A stretch of 5,909 bases of DNA from NCBI GenBank assembly GCA_003448675.1, contig DLXZ01000199.1, positions 1 to 5,909 on the forward strand. Direction: 5' to 3'. The notes beneath the pieces are model-generated. The model ran no database searches. It was not told where the DNA came from and was given only the letters and a program-made list of their open reading frames with translations. This DNA is from Porticoccaceae bacterium. Its GTDB lineage: Bacteria > Pseudomonadota > Gammaproteobacteria > Pseudomonadales > Porticoccaceae. Numbering within the stretch: position 1 is the stretch's first letter; each line of letters begins with the position of its first letter. Positions 1 to 5,909 of this stretch are shown here, one piece after another. A program made the position numbers and the translations under genes.

Positions 1-2039
1 CCCGCGCTTGGGCCATCCTTGGGCGTTGCACCTTCAGGCACGTGGATATGCAGGTCAAACTTGCGATGAAAATCCCGCTCGATACCCAGCATCTGAGCCC
101 GGCTGCGCACCACGGTTAACGCCGCCTGGATGGACTCCTGCATCACATCACCCAAGGAACCGGTTTTAACGATGTTACCCTTACCAGACACGGCGGAAGA
201 CTCTATGGTGAGGAGTTCGCCGCCCACGGAAGTCCAGGCAAGCCCCGTGACCTGACCAATCTGATTCTGATCTTCAGCGCGGCCAAAATCGAATTTGTAC
301 ACGCCGAGCAGCTCTTCCAGGTCGTCGCGGCTCACCTGAGCGCTTCCAACACTGTCGGCCTGCACGTGACGGGTCACCACCTTGCGGCAGATCTTGGCAA
401 TCTCCCGTTCGAGCCCGCGCACACCAGCCTCGCGGGTGTAGTAGCGAATAATGTCCTGAACCGCTGACTCATCAACCTTCAATTCGTCGGCTTTCAGGCC
501 ATTAGCCTTTATCTGCTTGGGCAAAAGGTATTTCTCGGCAATATTGACCTTTTCATCTTCGGTATACCCGGGAATGCGTATCACCTCCATTCGGTCCAGC
601 AAAGGCCCAGGAATATTCATGGAATTTGAGGTACAGATAAACATCACCTCTGACAGGTCATAATCGACCTCGAGGTAGTGATCATTGAAAGTATTGTTCT
701 GCTCTGGGTCCAATACCTCCAGCAACGCCGAAGCCGGATCACCCCGGTGATCCATGCCCATCTTGTCGATTTCGTCCAGCAGGAATAGTGGGTTTTTCAC
801 TCCTGTCTTGGATATCTTCTGAATCAGTTTGCCCGGCAGGGACCCAATATAAGTTCGGCGATGACCTCGGATTTCCGCCTCATCACGCACTCCTCCCAGG
901 GACATGCGGATAAACTTCCGTCCGGTCGCCCGCGCAATGGACTCGCCCAGGGAGGTTTTCCCGACCCCCGGCGGTCCAACCAGGCACAGAACCGGACCCT
1001 TAAGTTTTTTAACTCGTTTCTGAACCGCCAGAAATTCCAGAATGCGTTCCTTGACCTCATCAAGCCCATAGTGATCTTCATTGAGAGTGCGTTCGGCCCG
1101 CGCCAGATCATGGCGCACCTTGGACCGTTTTTTCCACGGCACGTTAGCCATCCAGTCAAGGTAGCCACGCAGAACCGAAGCCTCGGCGGACATCGGAGAC
1201 ATCATTTTCAATTTATTTAGTTCAGCGATCGCCTTGTCATAGGCCAGCTTGGGCATGCCAACTTCATTGAGCTTAGCCTCCAACTGTTCAATATCATTGG
1301 AGGCATCATCCATATCCCCCAACTCTTTTTGAATCGCTTTCATCTGCTCATTGAGGTAGTACTCTCGCTGGCTCTTCTCCATCTGTTTTTTGACCCGGCC
1401 ACGGATTTTCTGCTCCATCTCGGCCACGTCGAGTTCACCTTCCATAAAACCGAGGAGCTTTTCGACTCTCGCCTTTTCATCAGTGATTTCAAGTATTTCC
1501 TGCTTTTGCTCAAGGGCCAGCGCCATATGACTGGCCACCGTGTCGGCTTGGCGACCCGGCTCTTCTATACCGGCAACCGTGGTTACCACTTCCGAGGGAA
1601 CTTTCTTGCTCGATGACACGTACTTCTCAAAGCGCGTGTTCAGCACACGCACCATGCCCTGGGCCTCGCTGGAATCGAGCTCCGAAACTTCTATCAGCGC
1701 AAAGTCGGCAACGAAATAGCCACTTTCTTCGGTGATCGACTCAACAGCAACCCGCTCGGCGCCCTCGACCAGTACTTTTACCGTACCATCCGGAAGCTTG
1801 AGCATTTGCAACACGGTTGCCAAAGTCCCAACCTGATAAAGATCATCGGGCTGTGGGTCGTCACAACCAGAATCCCGTTGCGCCAACAGGACAACCTGTT
1901 TGTTCTGAGCCATGACTTCGTCCAGGGCCAAAATCGAGCGTTCCCTACCGACGAACAGGGGCACCACCATATGGGGATAAACCACCACATCGCGCAGTGG
2001 TAAAAGAGGCAGGCGTTGCTGTGAACTATCTTGTGACAT
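1..2039 (-). CDS. lon: ATP-dependent protease Lon (LonA family), 3' end cut by the window edge
   Basis: Lon is a cytoplasmic homohexameric AAA+ serine protease that unfolds and degrades misfolded and short-lived regulatory proteins. Read on the minus strand from the ATG at 2039-2037, the frame stays open for 679 codons and runs off the left edge. E. coli Lon has 784 residues, so roughly 100 C-terminal residues are missing. Visible parts in order: the N-terminal substrate-binding domain, starting at the [20 protein letters not shown] stretch; a charged helical, coiled-coil-like region around residues 180-280; Walker A GPPGVGKT with K361; pore-loop Y397 in RTYIGS; Walker B LLDEID with D422/E423; and sensor-2 R541 in GVRGLE. 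The proteolytic motif PKDGPSA carries catalytic Ser678 at 6-8. Each lies one residue before its E. coli counterpart. The partner Lys lies outside the window. Start choice: GAGG at 2046-2049 is 6 nt upstream. An in-frame ATG at 2051 would add four residues but lacks a properly spaced Shine-Dalgarno. No frameshift or internal stop was seen. Confidence 0.98.
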   Translation of the reverse strand, partial: MSQDSSQQRLPLLPLRDVVVYPHMVVPLFVGRERSILALDEVMAQNKQVVLLAQRDSGCDDPQPDDLYQVGTLATVLQMLKLPDGTVKVLVEGAERVAVESITEESGYFVADFALIEVSELDSSEAQGMVRVLNTRFEKYVSSSKKVPSEVVTTVAGIEEPGRQADTVASHMALALEQKQEILEITDEKARVEKLLGFMEGELDVAEMEQKIRGRVKKQMEKSQREYYLNEQMKAIQKELGDMDDASNDIEQLEAKLNEVGMPKLAYDKAIAELNKLKMMSPMSAEASVLRGYLDWMANVPWKKRSKVRHDLARAERTLNEDHYGLDEVKERILEFLAVQKRVKKLKGPVLCLVGPPGVGKTSLGESIARATGRKFIRMSLGGVRDEAEIRGHRRTYIGSLPGKLIQKISKTGVKNPLFLLDEIDKMGMDHRGDPASALLEVLDPEQNNTFNDHYLEVDYDLSEVMFICTSNSMNIPGPLLDRMEVIRIPGYTEDEKVNIAEKYLLPKQIKANGLKADELKVDESAVQDIIRYYTREAGVRGLEREIAKICRKVVTRHVQADSVGSAQVSRDDLEELLGVYKFDFGRAEDQNQIGQVTGLAWTSVGGELLTIESSAVSGKGNIVKTGSLGDVMQESIQAALTVVRSRAQMLGIERDFHRKFDLHIHVPEGATPKDGPSA

Positions 2040-2045
2040 TTCAAA

Positions 2046-2049
2046 CCTC
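2046..2049 (-). promoter_or_regulatory. Shine-Dalgarno site that fixes the lon start
   Basis: GAGG on the minus strand, six nucleotides before the ATG at 2039. It favours this ATG over the in-frame ATG at 2051, which overlaps the region of the site itself. Confidence 0.75.
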
Positions 2050-2051
2050 AT

Positions 2052-2069
2052 TTCCGGTGCTTGCCGGAA
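2052..2069 (-). other. Small stem-loop in the lon mRNA leader
   Basis: A perfect 6-bp inverted repeat (TTCCGG / CCGGAA) with a 6-nt loop lies two nucleotides upstream of the lon Shine-Dalgarno. It would be inside the 5' untranslated leader of a transcript from the proposed heat-shock promoter. It does not pair with the GAGG directly, so any effect on translation is inference. There is no T-tract, so it is not a terminator. Confidence 0.45.
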
Positions 2070-2088
2070 TACAAAACAATAAGGCTTG

Positions 2089-2116
2089 AATTGGGGCAGA
2101 CAGCCTGAATTACAAG
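2089..2116 (-). promoter_or_regulatory. Heat-shock sigma32 (RpoH)-type promoter of lon
   Basis: On the minus strand a -35 element CTTGTAA (2116-2110) is followed by 13 nt and a -10 element CCCCAATT (2096-2089). The consensus I recall for RpoH promoters is CTTGAAA, about 13-14 nt, then CCCCATNT, so the match is one mismatch in each element. Transcription would start near 2081-2083, giving a leader of about 43 nt. lon is a classical RpoH-regulated gene in E. coli, and the position directly after the clpX terminator fits. The sequence match is seen; the activity is inferred. Confidence 0.7.
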
Positions 2117-2127
2117 GCTTACAAAGT

Positions 2128-2154
2128 AAAAAGGACCCTTGTCAGGCCCTTTTT
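2128..2154 (-). terminator. Rho-independent terminator after clpX
   Basis: On the minus strand a 10-bp stem (AAAAAGGGCC pairing with GGTCCTTTTT, one G-T wobble) closes a 7-nt loop and ends in five T, then AC and three more T. It starts 9 nt after the clpX TGA and precedes the lon promoter, so it separates clpX from lon. The A-tract on the other arm means it could in principle also act on the plus strand, but no plus-strand gene points into it. Confidence 0.85.
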
Positions 2155-2163
2155 ACACCAAGT

Positions 2164-3462
2164 TCAAGCATCGTCACTCGCGGTTTTCTTGGGTTCCGTG
2201 ACCGGTTCGGAGTTCTCATATACCAATAATGGTTCGGAATCGCCTTCTATGGCTGCGGCATCCACCACCACTTTGTGCACCCCTTGTTTCGAGGGAATTT
2301 CATACATGGTTTCCAACAGCACCGCTTCGATGATCGAGCGCAGGCCCCGCGCACCGGTTTTTCGCTCCAACGCACGCGCGGCAATGGCCTCAAGCGCATC
2401 CTGGCGAATATCCAGCTCCACATCTTCCATTTCAAACAGCGTGGTGTATTGCTTGATCAAGGAATTTTTCGGTTCCACCAGAATGTTGACCAGTGCATCC
2501 TTATCGAGCTCGTCCAGGGTGGCAATGACCGGCAAACGCCCAACGAACTCGGGAATCAGTCCGTAGCGAATCAGATCCTCTGGTTCAAGGTTTACCAGGG
2601 TTTCACCGATATTGACCTCCTGCTCCTTGCTTTTGACTGTCGCGCCAAAGCCAATACCACTTTTTTCCGAGCGATCCTGGATAATTTTTTCCAGCCCGGC
2701 AAACGCGCCACCACAGATAAACAGCATATTGGAGGTGTCCACCTGCAGGAATTCCTGCTGGGGATGCTTACGCCCACCCTGGGGCGGCACCGAGGCAACC
2801 GTGCCTTCAATCAGTTTGAGCAAGGCCTGCTGAACGCCCTCACCGGAAACATCACGGGTAATTGACGGGTTATCGGACTTGCGCGAAATCTTGTCTATCT
2901 CGTCAATGTAGACAATCCCCCGCTGGGCCTTCTCGACATCATAATCGCATTTTTGCAGCAGCTTCTGAATAATGTTTTCAACGTCTTCGCCCACATAACC
3001 TGCCTCGGTCAGGGTCGTCGCGTCAGCGATGGTGAACGGGACATTCAGCAGGCGAGCGAGGGTTTCAGCCAGCAATGTCTTACCACTGCCCGTCGGCCCC
3101 ACCAGAAGAATATTACTCTTACCCAGCTCCACTTCGCTACGCACGGCCTTGGCGCTAACCTGCAATCGCTTGTAATGGTTATAAACCGCCACCGAGAGGA
3201 TTTTTTTGGCGCGCTGTTGATCGATAACGTACTGATCAAGAATACCTTTGATTTCGGTGGGAACCGGAAGTTTGTCTTCAACTTCACCGGATTTGCCCGC
3301 CTCCTGCATTTCCTCTGAAATAATGTCATTGCAGAGGTCTACGCATTCGTCACAGATGAAAACCGACGGTCCGGCAATGAGTTTTCGCACTTCGTGCTGG
3401 CTCTTGCCACAAAAAGAGCAATACAGGAGCTTTTCTTTCCCGTCATCGTTTTCTTCACTCAC
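2164..3462 (-). CDS. clpX: ATP-dependent Clp protease, ATP-binding subunit ClpX
   Basis: ClpX is the hexameric AAA+ unfoldase that recognises tagged or adaptor-delivered substrates and threads them into ClpP. The 432-residue protein is full length (E. coli ClpX has 424). It has the N-terminal zinc-binding domain with C15, C18, C37 and C40; Walker A GPTGSGKT (122-129, K128); pore-1 loop GYVGE (Y156); Walker B IDEID with E188; the RKH pore-entry loop (231-233); the IGF ClpP-docking loop (270-272); R309 in EFVGRLP; and sensor-2 R372 in TGARGLRS. The start is GTG, supported by GAGG at 3471-3474 with 8-nt spacing, by an in-frame upstream TGA with no ATG, GTG or TTG in between, and by the conserved distance to C15. 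The stop is TGA. It follows clpP by 84 nt without a terminator. The last ~20 residues form a variable, polar tail. Confidence 0.98.
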   Translation of the reverse strand: MSEENDDGKEKLLYCSFCGKSQHEVRKLIAGPSVFICDECVDLCNDIISEEMQEAGKSGEVEDKLPVPTEIKGILDQYVIDQQRAKKILSVAVYNHYKRLQVSAKAVRSEVELGKSNILLVGPTGSGKTLLAETLARLLNVPFTIADATTLTEAGYVGEDVENIIQKLLQKCDYDVEKAQRGIVYIDEIDKISRKSDNPSITRDVSGEGVQQALLKLIEGTVASVPPQGGRKHPQQEFLQVDTSNMLFICGGAFAGLEKIIQDRSEKSGIGFGATVKSKEQEVNIGETLVNLEPEDLIRYGLIPEFVGRLPVIATLDELDKDALVNILVEPKNSLIKQYTTLFEMEDVELDIRQDALEAIAARALERKTGARGLRSIIEAVLLETMYEIPSKQGVHKVVVDAAAIEGDSEPLLVYENSEPVTEPKKTASDDA

Positions 3463-3470
3463 ACCTACAA

Positions 3471-3474
3471 CCTC
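3471..3474 (-). promoter_or_regulatory. Shine-Dalgarno site supporting the GTG start of clpX
   Basis: GAGG on the minus strand, 8 nt before the GTG start codon. The nearby ATG (in the TTTATGCG context) is out of frame and hits a TAG within six codons, so it is not the clpX start. Confidence 0.65.
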
Positions 3475-3546
3475 GCACGCATAAAGCTTTTCTATTCAAA
3501 GAGTTACGGAATCAAACGTCGAATTTACAGGAAAATCCTATACCGT

Positions 3547-4176
3547 CTAATCGCGCTTGTCCAACACTTCGTCAACCAGCCCGTATGCTTTAGACTCTTC
3601 CGCGTCGAGAAAGTTGTCACGTTCCGTATCGGTCGCGATCTTATCAACCGGCTGTCCGGTGTGAAAAGCCAGGCGCTCATTAAGGCGCTCACGAATCTTG
3701 AGAATCTCCTGGGCATGAATATGAATGTCGGAGGCCTGCCCGGTAGCACCACCGCTGGGTTGATGGATCATGCAACGGGCATTAGGTAAAGCGTAACGCT
3801 TGCCAGGTGCCCCTGCAGCCAGCAGAAAGGCCCCCATGCTGGCCGCCTGGCCTACACACATGGTGCTGACATCCGGCTTGATGAACTGCATGGTATCGTA
3901 GATAGACAGGCCTGCAGTCACTGAACCGCCCGGCGAATTGATATAAAGGTGGATATCTTTGTCTGGGTTCTCTGATTCAAGAAACAGCAGTTGGGCGACA
4001 ATAAGGTTCGCCATGTAATCTTCGACCGGCCCCACGACAAAGACCACGCGCTCTTTCAGCAGGCGGGAATAAATATCATAGGCCCGCTCGCCTCGAGCGG
4101 TCTGCTCGACCACCATCGGCACCAGGCCTCCAGCTGCTACAATTTCGGGCGCATGGTTCAATTCGTTATAAGGCAT
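3547..4176 (-). CDS. clpP: ATP-dependent Clp protease, proteolytic subunit ClpP
   Basis: ClpP is the serine peptidase that forms the two stacked heptameric rings of the ClpXP and ClpAP proteases in the cytoplasm. The 209-residue reading from the ATG at 4176 shows the catalytic triad S113 (in GQAASMGA), H138 (in MIHQPSGG) and D187 (in TERDNF), plus the oxyanion-region motif SPGGS (81-85). By alignment with E. coli, where mature ClpP starts at ALVPMV after a 14-residue propeptide, self-cleavage is expected near residue 16, leaving about 193 residues, the same mature length. Start choice: a TTG 60 nt upstream is in frame, but the added residues do not resemble ClpP and it would lie in the promoter region. 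The ATG has only a weak AGAG ribosome site (4183-4186). The stop is TAG. clpX follows 84 nt later with no terminator, so the two are probably one operon. Confidence 0.97.
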   Translation of the reverse strand: MPYNELNHAPEIVAAGGLVPMVVEQTARGERAYDIYSRLLKERVVFVVGPVEDYMANLIVAQLLFLESENPDKDIHLYINSPGGSVTAGLSIYDTMQFIKPDVSTMCVGQAASMGAFLLAAGAPGKRYALPNARCMIHQPSGGATGQASDIHIHAQEILKIRERLNERLAFHTGQPVDKIATDTERDNFLDAEESKAYGLVDEVLDKRD

Positions 4177-4204
4177 AAGTATCTCTGATTGGGAAAACCC
4201 AGCA

Positions 4205-4232
4205 ATTGTAGCTTTGCGGTGGTATAAGGCAA
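4205..4232 (-). promoter_or_regulatory. Candidate sigma70-type promoter of clpP(X)
   Basis: On the minus strand TTGCCT (4232-4227), a 16-nt spacer and TACAAT (4210-4205). The -10 has one mismatch to TATAAT; the -35 has two mismatches to TTGACA. Transcription would start near 4198, about 20 nt before the clpP ATG. Its place downstream of the tig terminator supports a separate clpPX unit. No good sigma32 element was found in this gap, although E. coli clpP is heat-inducible. Confidence 0.45.
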
Positions 4233-4280
4233 GCAAAGGCGTTCGAACATTGTAGGGCAGGTAATTATCGCCCTGTATAT

Positions 4281-4294
4281 AAAGACGAAAGACG
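4281..4294. repeat. Tandem 7-bp direct repeat in the tig-clpP gap
   Basis: AAAGACG occurs twice, back to back. It sits in the untranslated gap between the tig terminator and the clpP promoter candidate. Two copies of a 7-mer can arise by chance; no function is claimed. Confidence 0.5.
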
Positions 4295-4342
4295 ATTCAA
4301 AAATCACTTATCAAAGCTGGAGCTGAAGGAATTAATAGAAAC

Positions 4343-4373
4343 AGCCAGGCCGTCCAGCGGGTTCGGCCTGGCT
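4343..4373 (-). terminator. Rho-independent terminator after tig
   Basis: A perfect 10-bp GC-rich stem (AGCCAGGCCG pairing with CGGCCTGGCT) with an 11-nt loop begins 14 nt after the tig TAA. On the minus strand it is followed by GTTTCTATT, an imperfect T-rich run. The stem is strong; the weak T-tract leaves room for some read-through into clpP. Confidence 0.8.
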
Positions 4374-4387
4374 ATAATATTGAGGGA

Positions 4388-5758
4388 TTACTCGTCTTTG
4401 TCAGTGGGCGGTTCACCACTTTGGGAGCTATCATCACCGCCGTCCTCCGGCTCTTCCGGAGCATCCGGCTGCAGGGCCTCGGCATAGCTGACCGTTTCTT
4501 CGCTGATCTTAACCTGCTCCAGCACATGCTCCACCACCTGATCTTCCATAACAGCTGACTGAATGCCGTTCAGAGCCTGCTCATTGGTGTAATAGTACTG
4601 AATCACTTGTTCGGGCTGTTCATAAGTGGCCGCCTGCTCCTCAATGCGGGCCCGGACCATGGCATCATCAACTTCGAGTTCCGCTGCTTGACTGATCTCG
4701 GCAATCAATAGTCCCAAAGTGACTCGCTTTTCAGCTTCGGGGGCAAACAGGTCATCTGGAAACAGCGACGAATCCATGGGCTGGCCACCGGCAAACTGGG
4801 ACAACATCTGCTGCTTGACCGCGGCGATCTCACTGTTAATCAGCGCCCTGGGCTTTTCGAAGTCATGCATCTGCTCCAGCGCCTTGAACAAACGGAATTT
4901 GAGCTTGGTTCGCGTCGCGGTATCCAGCTGTTTTTGCATATTATCGCGGACTTCCGCCCTGAAGGCGCTTTCGCCGCCTTCGCTGACACCGAACTCCGCG
5001 AACAGGTCATCGTTGAGCTCAGGCAACTGCCGTTCGCTAACGGTATTCACCTTGATATTGAACTCGACGCTGGCGCCCCGGAGCTCTTCACTGCTGTAGT
5101 CCTCGGGGAAAGTCAGCGCTACCACTTTCTCCTCGCCCGCAGACATCCCGACAATGGCCTCTTCAAAGCCCGGGATCATACGGCCCGAACCGAGAATCAG
5201 ATCGGAGCCTTCCGCGGCCCCACCCTCAAAAGCCTCGCCATCGCGGGTCCCGGCATAGTCGATATTGACCTGATCCTTGTCCGCCGCCGTCCGCTCAACC
5301 ACGACCCACTCGCCGCGCTGTTCGCGAATATTTGCAATGGTTTTGTCGACATCCTCGTCGGTAATCTCCGCCACCGGTTTGGTAATTTCAATGGTGGAAA
5401 AGTCCTTGAGCTCAATTTCCGGATAAACCTCGAAGGTCGCCGCATATTCCAGATCCTTACCAGCCTCGTCATTGATCGGTTCAATGTCCGGTTGGCCCGC
5501 AGGCTTTAACTCTTCCTGAGTAATGGCCTCGTAAAATGAGCGGCTGATCACCTCGCCGACTACCTCCTGCCGAATCCCCTTACCAAAACGTTGTTGAACG
5601 ACTTTCAGCGGCACTTTGCCCGGCCGGAATCCAGGCAACCGCACCTGTCCGGCGGACTCTTTCAGTTTGGCCTGTACCTGTTCATCGACTTCCGCGGCTG
5701 CCACACCGATGGTTAAGCGCCTTTCCAGCACTGAGGTTTTCTCAACAGAAACCTGCAT
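4388..5758 (-). CDS. tig: Trigger factor, ribosome-associated chaperone and peptidyl-prolyl isomerase
   Basis: Trigger factor binds near the ribosomal exit tunnel and shields nascent chains. The 456-residue protein has the three family domains: an N-terminal ribosome-binding domain (about 1-115) with the signature GFRPGKVP at 43-50; an FKBP-like PPIase domain (about 150-245) with W151, Y168, F177 and F198 in the IPGFE motif; and a helical SurA-like C-terminal chaperone arm. The position after F44-R45 is Pro, where E. coli has Lys. The last ~27 residues (430-456) are a Pro/Gly-rich acidic tail with 11 Asp/Glu, beyond the end of the E. coli protein (432 aa). Start choice: the ATG at 5758 has GGGGA at 5765-5769 with 6-nt spacing and begins with MQVSVE, as in the family. 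An in-frame GTG at 5818 would add 20 residues with no family support. The stop is TAA, followed by a terminator. A tRNA-Leu lies 106 nt upstream on the same strand. Confidence 0.97.
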   Translation of the reverse strand: MQVSVEKTSVLERRLTIGVAAAEVDEQVQAKLKESAGQVRLPGFRPGKVPLKVVQQRFGKGIRQEVVGEVISRSFYEAITQEELKPAGQPDIEPINDEAGKDLEYAATFEVYPEIELKDFSTIEITKPVAEITDEDVDKTIANIREQRGEWVVVERTAADKDQVNIDYAGTRDGEAFEGGAAEGSDLILGSGRMIPGFEEAIVGMSAGEEKVVALTFPEDYSSEELRGASVEFNIKVNTVSERQLPELNDDLFAEFGVSEGGESAFRAEVRDNMQKQLDTATRTKLKFRLFKALEQMHDFEKPRALINSEIAAVKQQMLSQFAGGQPMDSSLFPDDLFAPEAEKRVTLGLLIAEISQAAELEVDDAMVRARIEEQAATYEQPEQVIQYYYTNEQALNGIQSAVMEDQVVEHVLEQVKISEETVSYAEALQPDAPEEPEDGGDDSSQSGEPPTDKDE

Positions 5759-5764
5759 GTATTT

Positions 5765-5769
5765 TCCCC
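5765..5769 (-). promoter_or_regulatory. Shine-Dalgarno site that fixes the tig start
   Basis: GGGGA on the minus strand, 6 nt before the ATG at 5758. It supports the 456-residue form over a longer reading from the upstream GTG. Confidence 0.7.
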
Positions 5770-5802
5770 GTTCAATAACTGATAAGTACCGCCTGCAACC
5801 CG

Positions 5803-5816
5803 GGCTGTAAACAGCC
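5803..5816. repeat. Inverted repeat upstream of tig
   Basis: GGCTG, a 4-nt loop (TAAA), CAGCC: a perfect 5-bp inverted repeat about 45 nt before the tig start codon. On the minus strand it contains TTTACA, which could serve as a -35, but no good -10 follows at 16-18 nt. It could be an RNA hairpin in a tRNA-tig transcript, a protein-binding site, or chance. Confidence 0.35.
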
Positions 5817-5864
5817 ACCGCACAGACATAGAAGTTTCCGAAACAGACTGGCGTTTAATGAACA

Positions 5865-5909
5865 TGGTGCGAAAGGAGAGACTCGAACTCTCACGGGTTG
5901 CCCCACTGG
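5865..5909 (-). tRNA. tRNA-Leu, 3' part only (5' half beyond the right edge)
   Basis: On the minus strand the sequence reads, from the edge: the 3' side of the anticodon stem (CCAG, 5909-5906); a 13-nt variable region with a GGG/CCC stem and GCAA loop; T stem GAGAG/CTCTC (5892-5888 and 5880-5876) around the T loop TTCGAGT; acceptor strand CTTTCGC (5875-5869); discriminator A (5868); and encoded CCA (5867-5865). The long variable arm marks a class II tRNA. Discriminator A and the expected GCGAAAG acceptor partner fit leucine rather than serine (discriminator G). The resemblance to E. coli leuT-type tRNAs suggests anticodon CAG, but the anticodon is outside the window. Confidence 0.88.

Noticed and set aside
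861..1616. Plus-strand open frames of 95-119 codons within the lon region
   Set aside because: They lie opposite the strongly conserved lon frame, have no family resemblance and no ribosome sites; they are antisense shadows.
2189..3318. Plus-strand open frames of up to 196 codons within clpX
   Set aside because: Antisense to a full-length ClpX with all motifs intact; composition follows from the ClpX codon use.
3489..3515. Possible separate clpX promoter TTGATT-15-TAGAAA in the clpP-clpX gap
   Set aside because: The spacer is short and the -10 is poor; not strong enough to list, though an internal clpX promoter is not excluded.
4158..4250. A 30-codon upstream frame (ATG at 4250) overlapping the clpP start, as a possible leader peptide
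   Set aside because: No Shine-Dalgarno, and it would begin upstream of the proposed clpP transcription start.
4274..4302. Second promoter-like site for clpP (TTGAAT with TATACA 15 nt away, or a sigma32-like TTTTGAA / CTTTATATA)
   Set aside because: Spacing is too short and the sigma32 -10 lacks the C-run; likely chance in an AT-rich gap.
4373..4378. Perfect TATAAT on the plus strand beside the tig terminator
   Set aside because: No -35 at 16-18 nt upstream, and it would only transcribe antisense into tig.
4865..5509. A 214-codon plus-strand open frame within tig
   Set aside because: Longest of the antisense frames, but it is wholly opposite the Trigger factor frame, with no recognisable domain or promoter; it is best explained by the lack of stops opposite GC-rich coding sequence.
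1..5909. Mobile element, CRISPR array, defence island or other undescribed system
   Set aside because: No transposase or integrase, no spaced repeats, no terminal inverted repeats and no unknown gene; the whole window is accounted for by a conserved housekeeping locus.

Overview
This window is ordinary, highly conserved bacterial chromosome: the protein quality-control locus tRNA-Leu - tig - clpP - clpX - lon, with every gene on the minus strand, so it is transcribed from right to left. The gene order, and close similarity to Escherichia coli proteins recalled from memory (Lon residues offset by one, ClpX zinc-finger cysteines at identical positions, Trigger factor W151/F177/F198 at identical positions), point to a gammaproteobacterium. 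A tRNA-Leu just upstream of tig recalls Pseudomonas-like genomes, but genus cannot be set from this sequence. I found no mobile element, CRISPR array, defence gene or undescribed system.

Layout in transcription order. The 3' half of a tRNA-Leu (5865-5909) is cut by the right edge. A 106-nt spacer follows, then tig (5758-4388, trigger factor, 456 aa with an acidic tail) and a strong hairpin terminator (4343-4373). A 211-nt gap carries a candidate sigma70-type promoter for clpP. clpP (4176-3547, 209 aa) and clpX (3462-2164, 432 aa, GTG start) are separated by 84 nt without a terminator and probably form one operon. clpX ends at a hairpin terminator (2128-2154). A 124-nt gap holds a convincing heat-shock (sigma32-type) promoter for lon, then a small leader hairpin next to the lon Shine-Dalgarno. 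lon runs from 2039 off the left edge. Its uninterrupted frame covers 679 codons and ends one codon after the catalytic serine. There is no gene-free stretch longer than 300 bases.

How they work together: trigger factor meets nascent chains at the ribosome exit tunnel. ClpX unfolds tagged or damaged proteins and feeds them to the ClpP peptidase barrel. Lon is an independent ATP-dependent protease for misfolded and regulatory proteins. The two terminators and separate promoter candidates suggest three transcription units: tig (possibly fed from the tRNA), clpPX, and lon under heat-shock control. All key catalytic and nucleotide-binding residues that fall inside the window are present; no gene looks broken.
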